DNA of 64,000 nucleotides. Source: QHXW01 sp035297145 (lineage in GTDB: Bacteria > Acidobacteriota > Terriglobia > Bryobacterales > Bryobacteraceae). The translations under genes and the position numbers were made by a program. Position 1 is the first letter of the stretch; every line of letters starts with the position of its first letter. The notes under the pieces were generated by a model. It worked only from the letters and a program-made list of their open reading frames with translations, did not search any database and was not told where the DNA came from. Location of the stretch: positions 170,510 through 234,509 of the forward strand of contig DATGZN010000113.1 in assembly GCA_035297145.1 (NCBI GenBank), written 5' to 3'. This document shows positions 9,211 to 18,483 of the stretch, one piece after another.

Positions 9211-10812
9211 CTACCAGAGCCACGTATACAGAACGATGGTGACTACAACCAGCAGCGTAAGCTGCACGCGCCAATCGGAGAACCCGCGCAGGGCTTCAGG
9301 AGCGCTGCTCCAGTCGACCGTCAGCCGTTGCAACGTACCAGGATTCACGCGCGGCGTAAACGCCGAAACGGCGAATAGGATTCCGACAACCACAAGAGTT
9401 CCCCAAAGCCCCCGGTACGTGTAGTTCATAGTGAACTCCGTATGTAACCAGGGAAAGATCCGTCTTCCTGTGGATTCCCCGATTAACTGATCCCACACGA
9501 ACATCATCGCCAGGATGCTGCCCCCCAGAACGGAAGCAACCGCGCCCTGCACCGTCACTCGTTTGCTCATGATCCCGAAAAAGATCGCCGGAGCCACCGG
9601 AATCGTTAGATAGATCGAAATGGTTTGCAGGTATTTGTAAAGACCGTCGGGAGTTTTGTAGATCAGGTACGCCGCGATAACCCCCAGAACAGTAGCCATA
9701 ACAATGGCCATTCGCCCGAGTAATACCTGTTTGGGCTCGCTTGTGGCGGGCCGGAAATGAAGGACAAAATCTCGAACCACCAGCGTTGAGACAGAATTCA
9801 TCACCGAGAGCGTGGAGCCGATCAGCGATGCCAGCAGCGCGGCCAGAACCAGACCGCGAATTCCATTGGGAAGCAGTTCGTTGAGCAGCGTGATGAACGT
9901 CGTTTTGGAATCGCGGCCCGGGAACAACGCCAACGCGATCACGCCAGGTAGCGCAAAGATGAATACCGGCGATACCTTCAAAAGAACTGTGAACATGGCG
10001 CCCCAGCGCGCCTGCAAGATGTCGCGCGCGCCCAGCACCCGCTGCACGTTCACCTGGTCCATGCCCCAATAAAACGTTCCGCCGTAAAATGCTCCAGCCA
10101 CGATGCCCCAGAACGGATAATTCGGATCGGACGCGGGTTTTGCGATGTGAATCGCCTCCGGCACCTTCTGCGCGAGTCCGGCCCAACCGCCGGCCTTGTC
10201 CAGGCCCACCGCCAGCATCAGGCCGCAGCCCAGTATCATGATGCCGGTCTGAATGGAATCGGTGTACGCGACCGCTGTGAATCCGCCGATGATGGTGACC
10301 ACCGCCGCAATCGCGCCCATCAAGGCGACTACCTCCATGATGTCCCACCCGATCAGCCCATGTAGCACGAGTGCCCCCGCGTACAGGTGAAACGCCATTT
10401 TGGTCATGATGGAAATCACCAGCATCAACGCCGAAAAGAACGCCCGCGCGGTGGCGTTGTAGCGCATCTCCAGGAATTCCGGAATTGTGTAAACCTTGTT
10501 GCGCAGGTAATACGGAAATAGAAACCCGGCTGCGATTCCCAAAGGAATGCAGGTGCACAGCTCCACTGTTCCCGCGCAGAGCCCATAGCGATAGGCATCC
10601 CCGGAAAGCCCCACCAGGTGTTCAGCGCCTATATTTGTCGCGTATAACGATGCGCCCACGATGGGCCACGTCAAGCTGCGGCCCGCCAGGAAGTACGTCG
10701 CACTGCTGTCGCTGGAGTGGCGGCGCACCGCCAGAGAAAGGCCGAATCCAATGCTGCCCACTAAAGCAATCAGACAAATGATCCAATCCAACGCGGTGAG
10801 CGAGAGACTCAT
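9211..10812 (-). CDS. Solute:sodium symporter (SSS family)
   Basis: 533 residues with about 13-14 hydrophobic helices. Family features include Y-F-L-A-G-R-S-L-T-W-P-I-V-G-A-S near residue 40, the stretch N-I-G-A-E-H-L-V-G-L-S-G, and P-E-F-L-E-M-R-Y at ~110. These match sugar or inositol SGLT-like symporters. The start ATG overlaps the stop of the upstream NCS1 permease by 4 bp, so the two transporters are co-translated; an open extension further upstream lies over that gene and is not used. It sits on the strand opposite the Tat oxidoreductase operon. Expected role: Na+-driven uptake of a sugar, polyol or related solute. Confidence 0.88.
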   Translation of the reverse strand: MSLSLTALDWIICLIALVGSIGFGLSLAVRRHSSDSSATYFLAGRSLTWPIVGASLYATNIGAEHLVGLSGDAYRYGLCAGTVELCTCIPLGIAAGFLFPYYLRNKVYTIPEFLEMRYNATARAFFSALMLVISIMTKMAFHLYAGALVLHGLIGWDIMEVVALMGAIAAVVTIIGGFTAVAYTDSIQTGIMILGCGLMLAVGLDKAGGWAGLAQKVPEAIHIAKPASDPNYPFWGIVAGAFYGGTFYWGMDQVNVQRVLGARDILQARWGAMFTVLLKVSPVFIFALPGVIALALFPGRDSKTTFITLLNELLPNGIRGLVLAALLASLIGSTLSVMNSVSTLVVRDFVLHFRPATSEPKQVLLGRMAIVMATVLGVIAAYLIYKTPDGLYKYLQTISIYLTIPVAPAIFFGIMSKRVTVQGAVASVLGGSILAMMFVWDQLIGESTGRRIFPWLHTEFTMNYTYRGLWGTLVVVGILFAVSAFTPRVNPGTLQRLTVDWSSAPEALRGFSDWRVQLTLLVVVTIVLYTWLW

Positions 10813-12197
10813 TGAGCGGCCGGGATTATGTCGATCGGACCGGACTGCCAGCCGATTTTCGCGAGAACCACATAAACGACGAAACCGGTGATCGTGCTGT
10901 AGACCGTCGCGGGCGCCACGTACGCTTTCCATTCCGCCAGACCGGGAAGGAACGGTACAATGCCCACCAGAAAGCCCGCCGCCCATGCGCCATAGCCGGC
11001 GAAATTGATTCCCTGCCTCGGCCCTGCCCACTTCTTTCCCGACAGCAGATAATCCGCCAGAATGGCTCCGCACACCGGACCAAATGACGCGCCGATGATC
11101 TGGAAAAATGGCACCAGGTGCGACGCGACGCCGGTCGATGCCAAAATAACCGAAACCGTCACCCCGGCCATGATCACAGGCGTCCGGCGCAAGTTCGGCA
11201 GCATGGTTGAGAAGCTGTTTCCCATAATGAACGCGCAGAAACACGCGCCGGGCACGGAGGCAATCGCGTACAGAACGAAAATCGCGCGTGAAAGTGAGCC
11301 GCCGATCACGCCAATCAACCCATCGAAATTGTAAGAGGAAAGCTCGGGATGCGTGCTGTGCGCGCCAGCCATCGCGAACAGGGTCAGGCCGCCCGCATAG
11401 AGGATTGCTAATCCGATTCCTACCAGACCACCCAGCCGTACATCGCTGGCGTTCCGGTTCTCCATGCCGAAATCGGCGCCCGCGGCCCCGGCGGTGGCAA
11501 AGAAGCCTGTGACGATTTCAACCAGCAGGATGAAACCACCCAGCGAATCGTGCTGCTGCGGTGAGTAATTGGAAAATCCCGAATAGGTCCTCGAAAAGAC
11601 AACCAGGAGCATCACAAACGGGATAATGTTGACGAACAAAGCCACTCGTCCCACATACCGTATGCCTTTGGCTGCGATCCAAGCCATCGAATACGCCCAG
11701 AGCACTGCAATGAGAATGTATGCCGCTGTACCTGCTTCCGCGTTTCTGCCCGCCGCCTTCAAAATGAATTTGGTCGACAAATCAGTCGATACGCTGTACC
11801 AGCCAGCCTGCAACGCGCCCATCAGTAAACCGGGAATCAGGTACCCGCCCTTCACGCCAAAGGTGGAACTGCCGACGATATAAAGCGGGAATCCTGTTTT
11901 CATGCCCAGCATCGCCGGGGCGTAGTAATAGAGTCCGAAGCACAGGACCGCGGCTGTGCAAAGAGCCGCGAGCGACCAGCCCAATCCCGCACGATTCAAC
12001 GTCCCATCGGCTACCGCTTGGTAGAACCCGATCCACAAGAACACTCCGGCATATGTCGGCGCCGTGTTCGTATACCACGGGGCGCGGGACGCCGCCGGCC
12101 GCGGCGTAGCTTTCGCGATGTACTCTGGCGGCATAGATAAATCCGACAGCTTAATTCTTGCGCTGCGGCGGTTTCGTATCATATCATCGATCTGCAA
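10809..12197 (-). CDS. NCS1-family nucleobase/cytosine-type permease
   Basis: 462 residues, about 12 transmembrane segments. The N-terminal A-P-W-Y-T-N-T-A-P-T-Y-A-G-V-F-L-W-I-G-F-Y and later G-A-L-Q-A-G-W-Y-S-V and G-A-D-F-G-M-E-N-R match the cytosine/purine/hydantoin permease family (CodB-like). Starts at 12197 and 12182 are both possible; the longer one is listed. The first codons overlap the 17-bp IclR-like palindrome at 12189-12205, which would be unusual for an operator, so a start at 12182 or even 12134 is plausible. It is divergent from the Tat oxidoreductase and coupled to the SSS symporter. Nitrogenous-ring or cyclitol-like solutes are possible substrates. Confidence 0.85.
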   Translation of the reverse strand: MQIDDMIRNRRSARIKLSDLSMPPEYIAKATPRPAASRAPWYTNTAPTYAGVFLWIGFYQAVADGTLNRAGLGWSLAALCTAAVLCFGLYYYAPAMLGMKTGFPLYIVGSSTFGVKGGYLIPGLLMGALQAGWYSVSTDLSTKFILKAAGRNAEAGTAAYILIAVLWAYSMAWIAAKGIRYVGRVALFVNIIPFVMLLVVFSRTYSGFSNYSPQQHDSLGGFILLVEIVTGFFATAGAAGADFGMENRNASDVRLGGLVGIGLAILYAGGLTLFAMAGAHSTHPELSSYNFDGLIGVIGGSLSRAIFVLYAIASVPGACFCAFIMGNSFSTMLPNLRRTPVIMAGVTVSVILASTGVASHLVPFFQIIGASFGPVCGAILADYLLSGKKWAGPRQGINFAGYGAWAAGFLVGIVPFLPGLAEWKAYVAPATVYSTITGFVVYVVLAKIGWQSGPIDIIPAAQ

Positions 12198-12205
12198 TAC
12201 AGAAC
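12189..12205. promoter_or_regulatory. Putative IclR operator (site 1)
   Basis: The 17-mer GATCTGCA-A-TACAGAAC matches the perfect site at 19430 with two changes in the left arm and an identical right arm. It lies between the divergent NCS1 permease and the Tat oxidoreductase, so one bound dimer could control both directions. Assignment to the IclR protein at 17622 is inference from the shared motif. Confidence 0.5.
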
Positions 12206-12235
12206 AAAGTTCTAAAAACTAGGAGACTCCAGCCC

Positions 12236-13558
12236 ATGGAGCAGTCTCGTTTCAATCGCAGAGAGTTCACCCGCCGCGCGACGGGCACTGCCGCTCTGAC
12301 GCTCGCCGCCCCCATTGCCGCGGCACAGAAGCCAGCTTCTCCTAACGACCGCATTCGCATGGGTTTCATAGGCGTGGGCGAAATGGGGTCCGGCGACCTC
12401 GCCGATCTGATGCGCACGGGCCAAATCGACGTTGTCGCGATCGCCGATCCCTACCAGCCCCATCTCGACGAGGCCCTCGAAAAAACCGACGGGAAAGCCA
12501 AAGGCTTCAAGGATTTCCGCCACGTTCTTGACATCAAGGAAATTGACGCGGTCTGCATTGCGACGCCCGATCACTGGCATGCCATCCCCATGATCATGGC
12601 CTGTGAAGCCGGCAAGGACGTTTACGTCGAAAAGCCCATCTCCCACACAATCCATGAAGGCAGAAGGATGGTTGACGCAGCCGAGCGTCACAACCGCATC
12701 GTTCAGGTCGGCACCCAGCAGCGCTCGGGTGCGCATTTTCAAAAAGCCGTCGAACTGGTCCGTTCCGGCAAAATCGGCAAAGTGATGCGCGTGGATTCCT
12801 GGATCAACTGGGATCGGCCCGTCGATTGGTTGGGAAACCCGCCCGATACGGATGCTCCCGCATGGCTGGATTGGGATCTTTGGCTCGGCCCCGCGCCGGT
12901 GCGCGCATTTAATCGCAACCGATGCATCGCGAACTTTCGTTGGTTCTGGGACTACGCGAATGGCATGCTGACCGACTGGGGCGTGCACCTGCTCGACGTC
13001 GTGCATTGGGGCATGGGCGTGGAATCGCCGCGCACCGCGACCTTCGCCGGCGGCAAGTATGTCACCGACAACAATACCGAGACGCCGGACACGTTCGAAG
13101 TGCTCTATGAATACCCAGCGTCACCGGTGAGCGGCAAAGAGTTCATCGTAACCTTCAGTTCCCGATTCACCAACTCACACGAGGACGGCGTCCACACGCA
13201 CGGCATCGAGTTCTTCGGAACCGAAGGCACGCTACTGGTCGACCGCGGCGGGTTCACGCTGTGGCCGGAGGTGAATCGGCTGGACGAAGTCCCCGCCGAG
13301 CCTTTGATTCGCAGCGATACGTCCGCCCAGCACTATCCTCACGTTCTGAATTTCATCGAGTGTGTTCGGTCACGACATAAACCGCACTCGGACATCGCTA
13401 CGATGCACCGGTCCACGGTTGCGCCGCTGCTAGGCGTGATCTCGCAGAAGGTGGGCCGCAAACTGGTTTGGGACGCCCAGCAGGAGCGTTGCGCCGGTGA
13501 CGAGGAAGCCAATCGTTATCTGACCAAAGAGTATCGAAAACCCTGGAACGTTGCGTGA
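12236..13558 (+). CDS. Tat-exported Gfo/Idh/MocA-family oxidoreductase
   Basis: 440 residues. The N-terminus N-R-R-E-F-T-R-R-A-T-G-T-A followed by an alanine-rich segment is a twin-arginine-type signal, so the protein is probably periplasmic with bound cofactor. The Rossmann motif G-F-I-G-V-G-E-M-G-S-G follows at ~45, E-K-P-I-S gives the catalytic lysine, and G-T-Q-Q-R-S-G and D-W-G-V-H-L-L-D-V are typical of the large secreted acidobacterial and planctomycete subgroup. The ATG at 12236 is preferred over upstream in-frame starts because AGGAG lies 9 nt before it and the Tat signal starts there. It begins the operon 12236-17533. Known relatives include glycoside-modifying enzymes working through 3-keto sugars. 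Confidence 0.88.
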   Translation: MEQSRFNRREFTRRATGTAALTLAAPIAAAQKPASPNDRIRMGFIGVGEMGSGDLADLMRTGQIDVVAIADPYQPHLDEALEKTDGKAKGFKDFRHVLDIKEIDAVCIATPDHWHAIPMIMACEAGKDVYVEKPISHTIHEGRRMVDAAERHNRIVQVGTQQRSGAHFQKAVELVRSGKIGKVMRVDSWINWDRPVDWLGNPPDTDAPAWLDWDLWLGPAPVRAFNRNRCIANFRWFWDYANGMLTDWGVHLLDVVHWGMGVESPRTATFAGGKYVTDNNTETPDTFEVLYEYPASPVSGKEFIVTFSSRFTNSHEDGVHTHGIEFFGTEGTLLVDRGGFTLWPEVNRLDEVPAEPLIRSDTSAQHYPHVLNFIECVRSRHKPHSDIATMHRSTVAPLLGVISQKVGRKLVWDAQQERCAGDEEANRYLTKEYRKPWNVA

Positions 13559-13566
13559 GAGAAACC

Positions 13567-14439
13567 ATGAGAAAAATCAGCCGTAAGGAATTCCTCCAGT
13601 CCACTGCAGCCGGATTATTGTTCACTCGATCGCGAGCACAGGCCACGCCACTCGGCTTGCCCATCGGCATCCAGCCGTACACCGTACGTAATGACCTGAA
13701 GGCCGATTTCGAGGGCACGCTGCGCAAGATCGCCGCCATCGGCTACAAGGAAATCGAGGTCAGCGGAGGTGAAGGCTACGGCGATTTCTACGGCCACAAG
13801 CCGCCCGAACTGAAAAAAATCCTGGATGACGTGGGCCTGCGTGCGCCCAGTTGCCATTTCGGCGCACCGAAGGATGACGCCGGTTGGGCCCGCAACATTG
13901 AAGACGCCCATCAACTGGGTCTCGAGTACATGTTATCCACCACGCGCTCCGAGTGGCAGAAATCGCTTGATGGCTGGAAACGCACGGGCGACTGGTTCAA
14001 TCACCTGGCCGAGCAGTGCCACAAGGCCGGTCTCGGCTTCGCCTATCACAATCACAATTTCGAATATCGTGTTTATAACGGCGTCGTAGGTTATGACGAG
14101 CTTCTTAACTCCTCGGACAAAGACCTGGTCAAAATGCAGATGGACTGCTTCTGGACCACTTTCGCCGGCAAAGATCCTGTTGAGTATCTCCAGAAATACC
14201 CCGGCCGTTTCGTCATGCTGCACATCAAGGATCTCAAACCGGGCTTCAAGCCCACCACCGATGGATTCAAGGGCAACCCTTTCACCGAGGTCGGCACCGG
14301 CGTCATCGACTGGAAGAAAATCTTCGCGGCCGCTGCCGGTGAGGGCGTAAAACATTACTACGTTGAGCAGGACAATTGGGACCGGCCATCTCTCGAGAGC
14401 GCGCGCATGAGTTTCGATTATCTAAACAAGCTCGCATGA
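13567..14439 (+). CDS. Tat-exported sugar phosphate isomerase/epimerase-like TIM-barrel protein
   Basis: About 290 residues of the xylose-isomerase-like barrel family. The start R-K-I-S-R-K-E-F-L-Q-S-T-A-A-G is a Tat-like signal with a short hydrophobic stretch. Barrel features include G-I-Q-P-Y-T-V-R at ~40, the metal-site pattern Y-H-N-H-N-F-E at ~165, M-D-C-F-W at ~200 and H-I-K-D-L-K at ~225. A GTG at 13555 that overlaps the previous stop is an alternative start; the ATG at 13567 places the signal correctly. It follows the oxidoreductase directly and overlaps the next isomerase-like gene by 4 bp. Likely role: isomerising, epimerising or eliminating on a keto-sugar made by the oxidoreductases. 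Confidence 0.85.
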   Translation: MRKISRKEFLQSTAAGLLFTRSRAQATPLGLPIGIQPYTVRNDLKADFEGTLRKIAAIGYKEIEVSGGEGYGDFYGHKPPELKKILDDVGLRAPSCHFGAPKDDAGWARNIEDAHQLGLEYMLSTTRSEWQKSLDGWKRTGDWFNHLAEQCHKAGLGFAYHNHNFEYRVYNGVVGYDELLNSSDKDLVKMQMDCFWTTFAGKDPVEYLQKYPGRFVMLHIKDLKPGFKPTTDGFKGNPFTEVGTGVIDWKKIFAAAAGEGVKHYYVEQDNWDRPSLESARMSFDYLNKLA

Positions 14440-15389
14440 AACTGGGTCTGTTCACCGCTCTATTCTCCGATCTCACGCTCGACGATGTGATCCGCCGCAT
14501 CCAGCCGCTGGGTATCCAGGCGGTGGAACTGGCAGCCGGTAACTACGGCGCACCCGCGCACGTGCATCCGGATTGGATCAACCAGCCGGGTAAGCTCGCC
14601 GAACTCCGCGCGAAGTTGGACGATGCGGGTCTTATCATCAGTGCGCTCGGGTGCGGCGGCAACGTGCTGCATCCGACTCTTGGCCAGCAGCATGCCGAAA
14701 CACAGCGCCGCACCATCCTATTGGCCGAGAAGCTGGGCGTCTCGACAGTCATCGACTTCTCCGGTTGCCCGGGCGACTCGGAGAATGCGAAGTACCCGAA
14801 CTTCGTGACCGTGGCGTGGCCGCCCGACTACCCCGAGATTCTCAAGTGGCAGTGGGAAGAAAGAGTCTTTCCATTCTGGCGTGAGCGGGCGCAGTTCGCA
14901 CGAGATCACGGCGTCCGCATCGCCCTCGAGATGCATCCTGGTTTCGTGGTTTACTCGCCCGAGACATTGCTCCGCCTTCGCGCGGACGCCGGATCCAATA
15001 TCGGATGTAACTTCGACCCGAGCCACTTATTCTGGCAAGGCATCGACCCCTGTCTCGCCGTGCGAAAACTTGGCGAAGCCATTTTCCATGTGCACGCCAA
15101 AGATACGCGCATCTACGAATCCAACGCTCGCTTGAATGGCGTTCTCGATACCAAACCCTACGGCGATGAGGCCAATCGTTCCTGGATGTTTCGCACCGTA
15201 GGTTTCGGCCATGGCCCGGACTTCTGGAACGACTTCATCTCGACGCTCTCCATGATCGGATACGACGGTGTAATCTCGATCGAGCACGAGGACAGCCTGA
15301 TGTCGGTGGAAGACGGCCTGGAGAAGGCCGCGACTTTTCTCAAACAGGTCCTCATCAATAAGAAACTCGCCAAAATGTGGTGGGCTTAG
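14436..15389 (+). CDS. Sugar phosphate isomerase/epimerase (xylose isomerase-like TIM barrel)
   Basis: 317 residues, no export signal. The start M-K-L-G-L-F-T-A-L-F begins a barrel with metal-ligand candidates E in I-A-L-E-M-H-P-G-F (~165), D and H in N-F-D-P-S-H-L-F-W (~195), H in H-V-H-A-K-D (~218) and E in I-S-I-E-H-E-D (~285), a set typical of inosose dehydratase/IolE-like and tagatose epimerase-like enzymes. The ATG overlaps the previous stop; an upstream in-frame extension lies inside the preceding gene and is rejected. It is a cytoplasmic partner of the secreted paralogue in the same operon. Confidence 0.86.
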   Translation: MKLGLFTALFSDLTLDDVIRRIQPLGIQAVELAAGNYGAPAHVHPDWINQPGKLAELRAKLDDAGLIISALGCGGNVLHPTLGQQHAETQRRTILLAEKLGVSTVIDFSGCPGDSENAKYPNFVTVAWPPDYPEILKWQWEERVFPFWRERAQFARDHGVRIALEMHPGFVVYSPETLLRLRADAGSNIGCNFDPSHLFWQGIDPCLAVRKLGEAIFHVHAKDTRIYESNARLNGVLDTKPYGDEANRSWMFRTVGFGHGPDFWNDFISTLSMIGYDGVISIEHEDSLMSVEDGLEKAATFLKQVLINKKLAKMWWA

Positions 15390-15395
15390 CCGATC

Positions 15396-16511
15396 ATGGC
15401 TACCGACGTTGGAGTCGCACTACTTGGCACTGGCTTCATGGGCAAGGCCCATTCGAACGCCTTCCGGCAAGTCAGCCGGTTTTTTCCCGGCAAGCTCGAG
15501 CCGCGGATGCGCGTGATCTGCGGGACGAACGGGCCCAAAGCACAAGCCGCGGCAGAGCAATACGGCTGGGAGGAAGCCGACACCGACTGGCGCCGGGCCA
15601 TTGAGCGTAAAGACATCGACATCATCGATATCTGCACGCCCAACCATCTGCATGCCGAGCAGATTATTGCTGCGGCCGCTGCCGGCAAGCACATCATCTG
15701 CGAAAAGCCGCTCGCGGCGTCGCTCGCCGAGGCTCGCGCAGCCGCTGACGCCGTCGACCGTGCCGGCGTGAAGAACATGCTGATGTTCAACTATCGCCGC
15801 GTCCCAGCGGTGGCGCAGGCACACCAGATGATCGAGGCTGGCCGGCTGGGGCGAATTTATCACTACCGCGGCGTTTACCTGCAGGACAATCTGGTTGATC
15901 CTCTCCGCCCGCTTTCCTGGCGCATGCAGAAGCAGTTTGCAGGCAGCGGCGCGCTAGGCGATATCGGATCGCACGCTGTCGACCTCGCCTTGTGGCTGAA
16001 TGGTGACATCGAATCCGTCATCGGAATGTTGACAACGTTCATTAAGGAGCGGCCGTCCGGTGCGGCTCCAGGCGAAGTGACGGTCGATGATGACGCCAGC
16101 TTCCTCGCGCGGTTTCGCAATGGAAGTGTGGGAGTATTCTCCGCATCGCGCTTCTGCACCGGCAGGCGCAATGCCAATACCTTCGACATTTACGGCGGTG
16201 ACGGAAGCCTTCGCTTCGATTTAGAGCGCTTGAACGAACTGGAATGGTACGATCGCACCGCACCCGTCGTCGATCGCGGCTTCCGGACTATGCCCATTCT
16301 TGAGCGCGATCATCCTTATGTCGCAGCATGGTGGCCGGTAGGTCATGCTCTCGGATGGGAGCATACCTTCGTCCATGCCATCCACGACTTTCTAACCTGC
16401 CTGGAGCAAAACCGCATGCCCGAACCGAACTTTCACGACGGCGTGAAGGTGCAAGCCGTTCTGGAGGCGGTTCAATTCTCGGCTCAAGCGGGGATGTGGC
16501 AGGCGCTATGA
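15396..16511 (+). CDS. Gfo/Idh/MocA-family oxidoreductase
   Basis: 371 residues. The Rossmann motif L-L-G-T-G-F-M-G-K-A-H begins at ~9, C-E-K-P-L-A holds the conserved lysine at ~100, and G-A-L-G-D-I-G-S-H-A-V-D-L-A matches the active-site D-x-x-x-H-x-x-D-x-A variant. The family includes many myo-inositol and 1,5-anhydrosugar dehydrogenases. It starts 6 bp after the isomerase gene and ends in a 4-bp overlap with the zinc dehydrogenase. It is cytoplasmic and probably acts on the same ring-shaped substrate. Confidence 0.87.
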   Translation: MATDVGVALLGTGFMGKAHSNAFRQVSRFFPGKLEPRMRVICGTNGPKAQAAAEQYGWEEADTDWRRAIERKDIDIIDICTPNHLHAEQIIAAAAAGKHIICEKPLAASLAEARAAADAVDRAGVKNMLMFNYRRVPAVAQAHQMIEAGRLGRIYHYRGVYLQDNLVDPLRPLSWRMQKQFAGSGALGDIGSHAVDLALWLNGDIESVIGMLTTFIKERPSGAAPGEVTVDDDASFLARFRNGSVGVFSASRFCTGRRNANTFDIYGGDGSLRFDLERLNELEWYDRTAPVVDRGFRTMPILERDHPYVAAWWPVGHALGWEHTFVHAIHDFLTCLEQNRMPEPNFHDGVKVQAVLEAVQFSAQAGMWQAL

Positions 16512-17533
16512 AAGCCATTCTCATCACCGAGCCTCCGCATTTCGAGGTGGCCAGCGTGCCGGACCCACCCTGCAATCCGGGGCAGGTCCTGATCCGGACC
16601 GCCTATTGCGGCATCTGCGGCACTGACCTCGAGATTCTGCGCGGTGGGATGCCCGCCGGTTTCGCGCGCTACCCGGTTGTGCCGGGACACGAATGGACCG
16701 GTGCGGTGCAAGAAGTTGGGTCCGGCGTGACCAACTTCCGTAAAGGTGATCGGGTTTCGGTGGAGGGTTATCTGCCTTGCGGCCAGTGCCCGCGGTGTAT
16801 CGCCGGCGAATTCAATCTCTGCCCATGTCATGAGCAGATTGGAATGACACATAACGGCGGCCTCGCGGAGTTTGTGGTGGCGCCTGCGCAATCCTGCCAT
16901 CTCGTGCCCGAGCACGTCGGTTTGGACGACGCATTGATGGTCGAGCCGGCGTCCACTGTAGTGCGCGCCATCGGCAGGGCTAATCCGCGCCCAAGAAGTA
17001 ACGCGGCCGTGATTGGCTGCGGTCCCATCGGCTTGATCGCCGCACGGGTTTTGGCATTGTACCAACCAGCCAATTTGCTGGGCATTGATCTTGCTACCAC
17101 CCAACAGGCTATGGCGATCCGGGCCGGTTTTCACGAATTCGTTACCGGCACCAACGTTCGGGAGTTGCGCGAGCGCAGCGGTTCCGACGGTTGGGACATC
17201 GTGGTTGTATGCGCCGGCGGCGCGAAACCTCTGGAGACGGCGATCCAGATGGCACGAACAGGCGGCACGATCGTGGCCATCGGCGGCTCGCCCGATTCTC
17301 ATATCTTGCAGATAGCTGCGAACCTGTTCGTGACGCGCGACCTGCACATAGAAGGCATTCTCGGATACACGACAGAGTCGTGGATACGCACCTTGGATTG
17401 GCTGGCCTCGGGCAAACTCCGCGTCGGCGACCTCATCACACATCGCAGAACCATCAACCAATTCGATCAGGCACTCGCGCTGGTGGAATCGCGTAGCGAG
17501 CCCATTGGCAAGGTAGCTATTACATTTGTTTAA
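16508..17533 (+). CDS. Zinc-dependent dehydrogenase (sorbitol/threonine dehydrogenase-like MDR)
   Basis: 341 residues. Catalytic zinc ligands are C37 (G-I-C-G-T-D) and H61-E62; structural zinc cysteines are C91, C94, C97 and C105. The coenzyme motif G-C-G-P-I-G at ~172 is followed by G-I-D-L, which fits NAD. The ATG overlaps the stop of the preceding gene (ATGA); the open frame running back to 16328 lies over that gene and is not used. It closes the operon that starts at 12236 and is the second MDR enzyme of the cluster. A polyol or sugar alcohol is the likely substrate. Confidence 0.88.
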   Translation: MKAILITEPPHFEVASVPDPPCNPGQVLIRTAYCGICGTDLEILRGGMPAGFARYPVVPGHEWTGAVQEVGSGVTNFRKGDRVSVEGYLPCGQCPRCIAGEFNLCPCHEQIGMTHNGGLAEFVVAPAQSCHLVPEHVGLDDALMVEPASTVVRAIGRANPRPRSNAAVIGCGPIGLIAARVLALYQPANLLGIDLATTQQAMAIRAGFHEFVTGTNVRELRERSGSDGWDIVVVCAGGAKPLETAIQMARTGGTIVAIGGSPDSHILQIAANLFVTRDLHIEGILGYTTESWIRTLDWLASGKLRVGDLITHRRTINQFDQALALVESRSEPIGKVAITFV

Positions 17534-17555
17534 TATTTCCGCATGTTATTCTGGA

Positions 17556-17572
17556 GTTCTGCAATACGACAC
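17556..17572. promoter_or_regulatory. Putative IclR operator (site 2)
   Basis: The 17-mer GTTCTGCA-A-TACGACAC has a left arm nearly identical to the perfect palindrome at 19430 and two changes in the right arm. It lies 50 bp before the TTG start of the IclR gene, in the position expected for autoregulation. Confidence 0.5.
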
Positions 17573-17621
17573 GCCGTTGTCTAATCTGTTCCGCTATCCA
17601 TTAGAGGAAGGAGTCTAAGGG

Positions 17622-18473
17622 TTGGCTCAGGCAAAGTACCCGGTCAAATCTCTCGCCAAAGCATTGAGACTCCTGGATGCTCTCGGGCACGCGGATAGCG
17701 GCGCCAGCATCGCATTCCTTAGTAAAGAACTGAAAATGGGAAAGAGCACGATCCATCGTTTGCTTGCCACTCTTCGCGAGTTCGATCTGGTGTGGTTTGA
17801 TCCAAGCACGTCGAATTACGCGCTCGGCGCGCGCATCCTGCGATGGAGCGATCTGCTGGTGCGGCAGAATCTGGTTATCCGGCACGGCTGGGCAATCCTC
17901 CGCGAGCTCGTGCAAGCATGCCATGAGACGGCGAGCCTTGCAGTATTGGAAGGAACCGACGTCGTGTTCATCGCACGGTGCGAGTCCACGCAGCGCCTGC
18001 GCATGAGCGAGCAGGTGGGCGGCCGTAATCCGGCCCACTGCACCGCTTTAGGAAAAGCGATATTGGCCGCGCTGCCGGAAAAGGAATTCCTGAAAGTGTA
18101 CGACGGGGCCGATGCCCTCAAAGCGGTGACGCCGAATTCCATTACATCGAGAGAGAAACTCTGGGATCACCTGCGGAAGGTGCAGCAGGAAGGCGTCGCA
18201 TACGATTTCGAAGAGAATGTAGCGGGCGGAGTTTGCATAGGAACAGCGGTCAGAAACCATACGGGGAATGTGGTTGCGGGCATGAGCCTATCCCTTCCCA
18301 CGCAGCGCTTGCGTGGCGACATTTTGATCACGCTAAAAGAACACCTGGTTCGGGCAGCCGGCCTTCTTTCCTCAGAATTGGGGTACACCGGGGATCGTCC
18401 AGAGGTCTCCGCTGCGTCTACGGGGCAGGGGCGGCGCCGCGCCGAACGCGTTCCGCAACCGACCTCCGTTTGA
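17622..18473 (+). CDS. IclR-family transcriptional regulator
   Basis: 283 residues. An N-terminal winged helix-turn-helix (V-K-S-L-A-K-A-L-R-L-L-D-A-L, then G-K-S-T-I-H-R-L-L-A-T-L at ~40-52) is followed by the IclR effector domain. The effector domain shows R-N-P-A-H-C-T-A-L-G-K-A-I-L-A-A at ~135 and G-V-A-Y-D-F-E-E-N-V-A-G-G-V-C-I-G-T-A-V at ~195, both family hallmarks. The TTG start is supported by GAGGAAGGAG 9-18 nt upstream. The C-terminal ~30 residues after the effector domain are basic and unusual. It is the only regulator in the cluster and probably senses a pathway intermediate. Confidence 0.9.
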   Translation: MAQAKYPVKSLAKALRLLDALGHADSGASIAFLSKELKMGKSTIHRLLATLREFDLVWFDPSTSNYALGARILRWSDLLVRQNLVIRHGWAILRELVQACHETASLAVLEGTDVVFIARCESTQRLRMSEQVGGRNPAHCTALGKAILAALPEKEFLKVYDGADALKAVTPNSITSREKLWDHLRKVQQEGVAYDFEENVAGGVCIGTAVRNHTGNVVAGMSLSLPTQRLRGDILITLKEHLVRAAGLLSSELGYTGDRPEVSAASTGQGRRRAERVPQPTSV

Positions 18474-18483
18474 GCGCGCGAGA

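Noticed and set aside
10813..11244. N-terminal extension of the SSS symporter
   Set aside because: It lies over the NCS1 permease, has no symporter sequence, and the ATG at 10812 overlaps the preceding stop.
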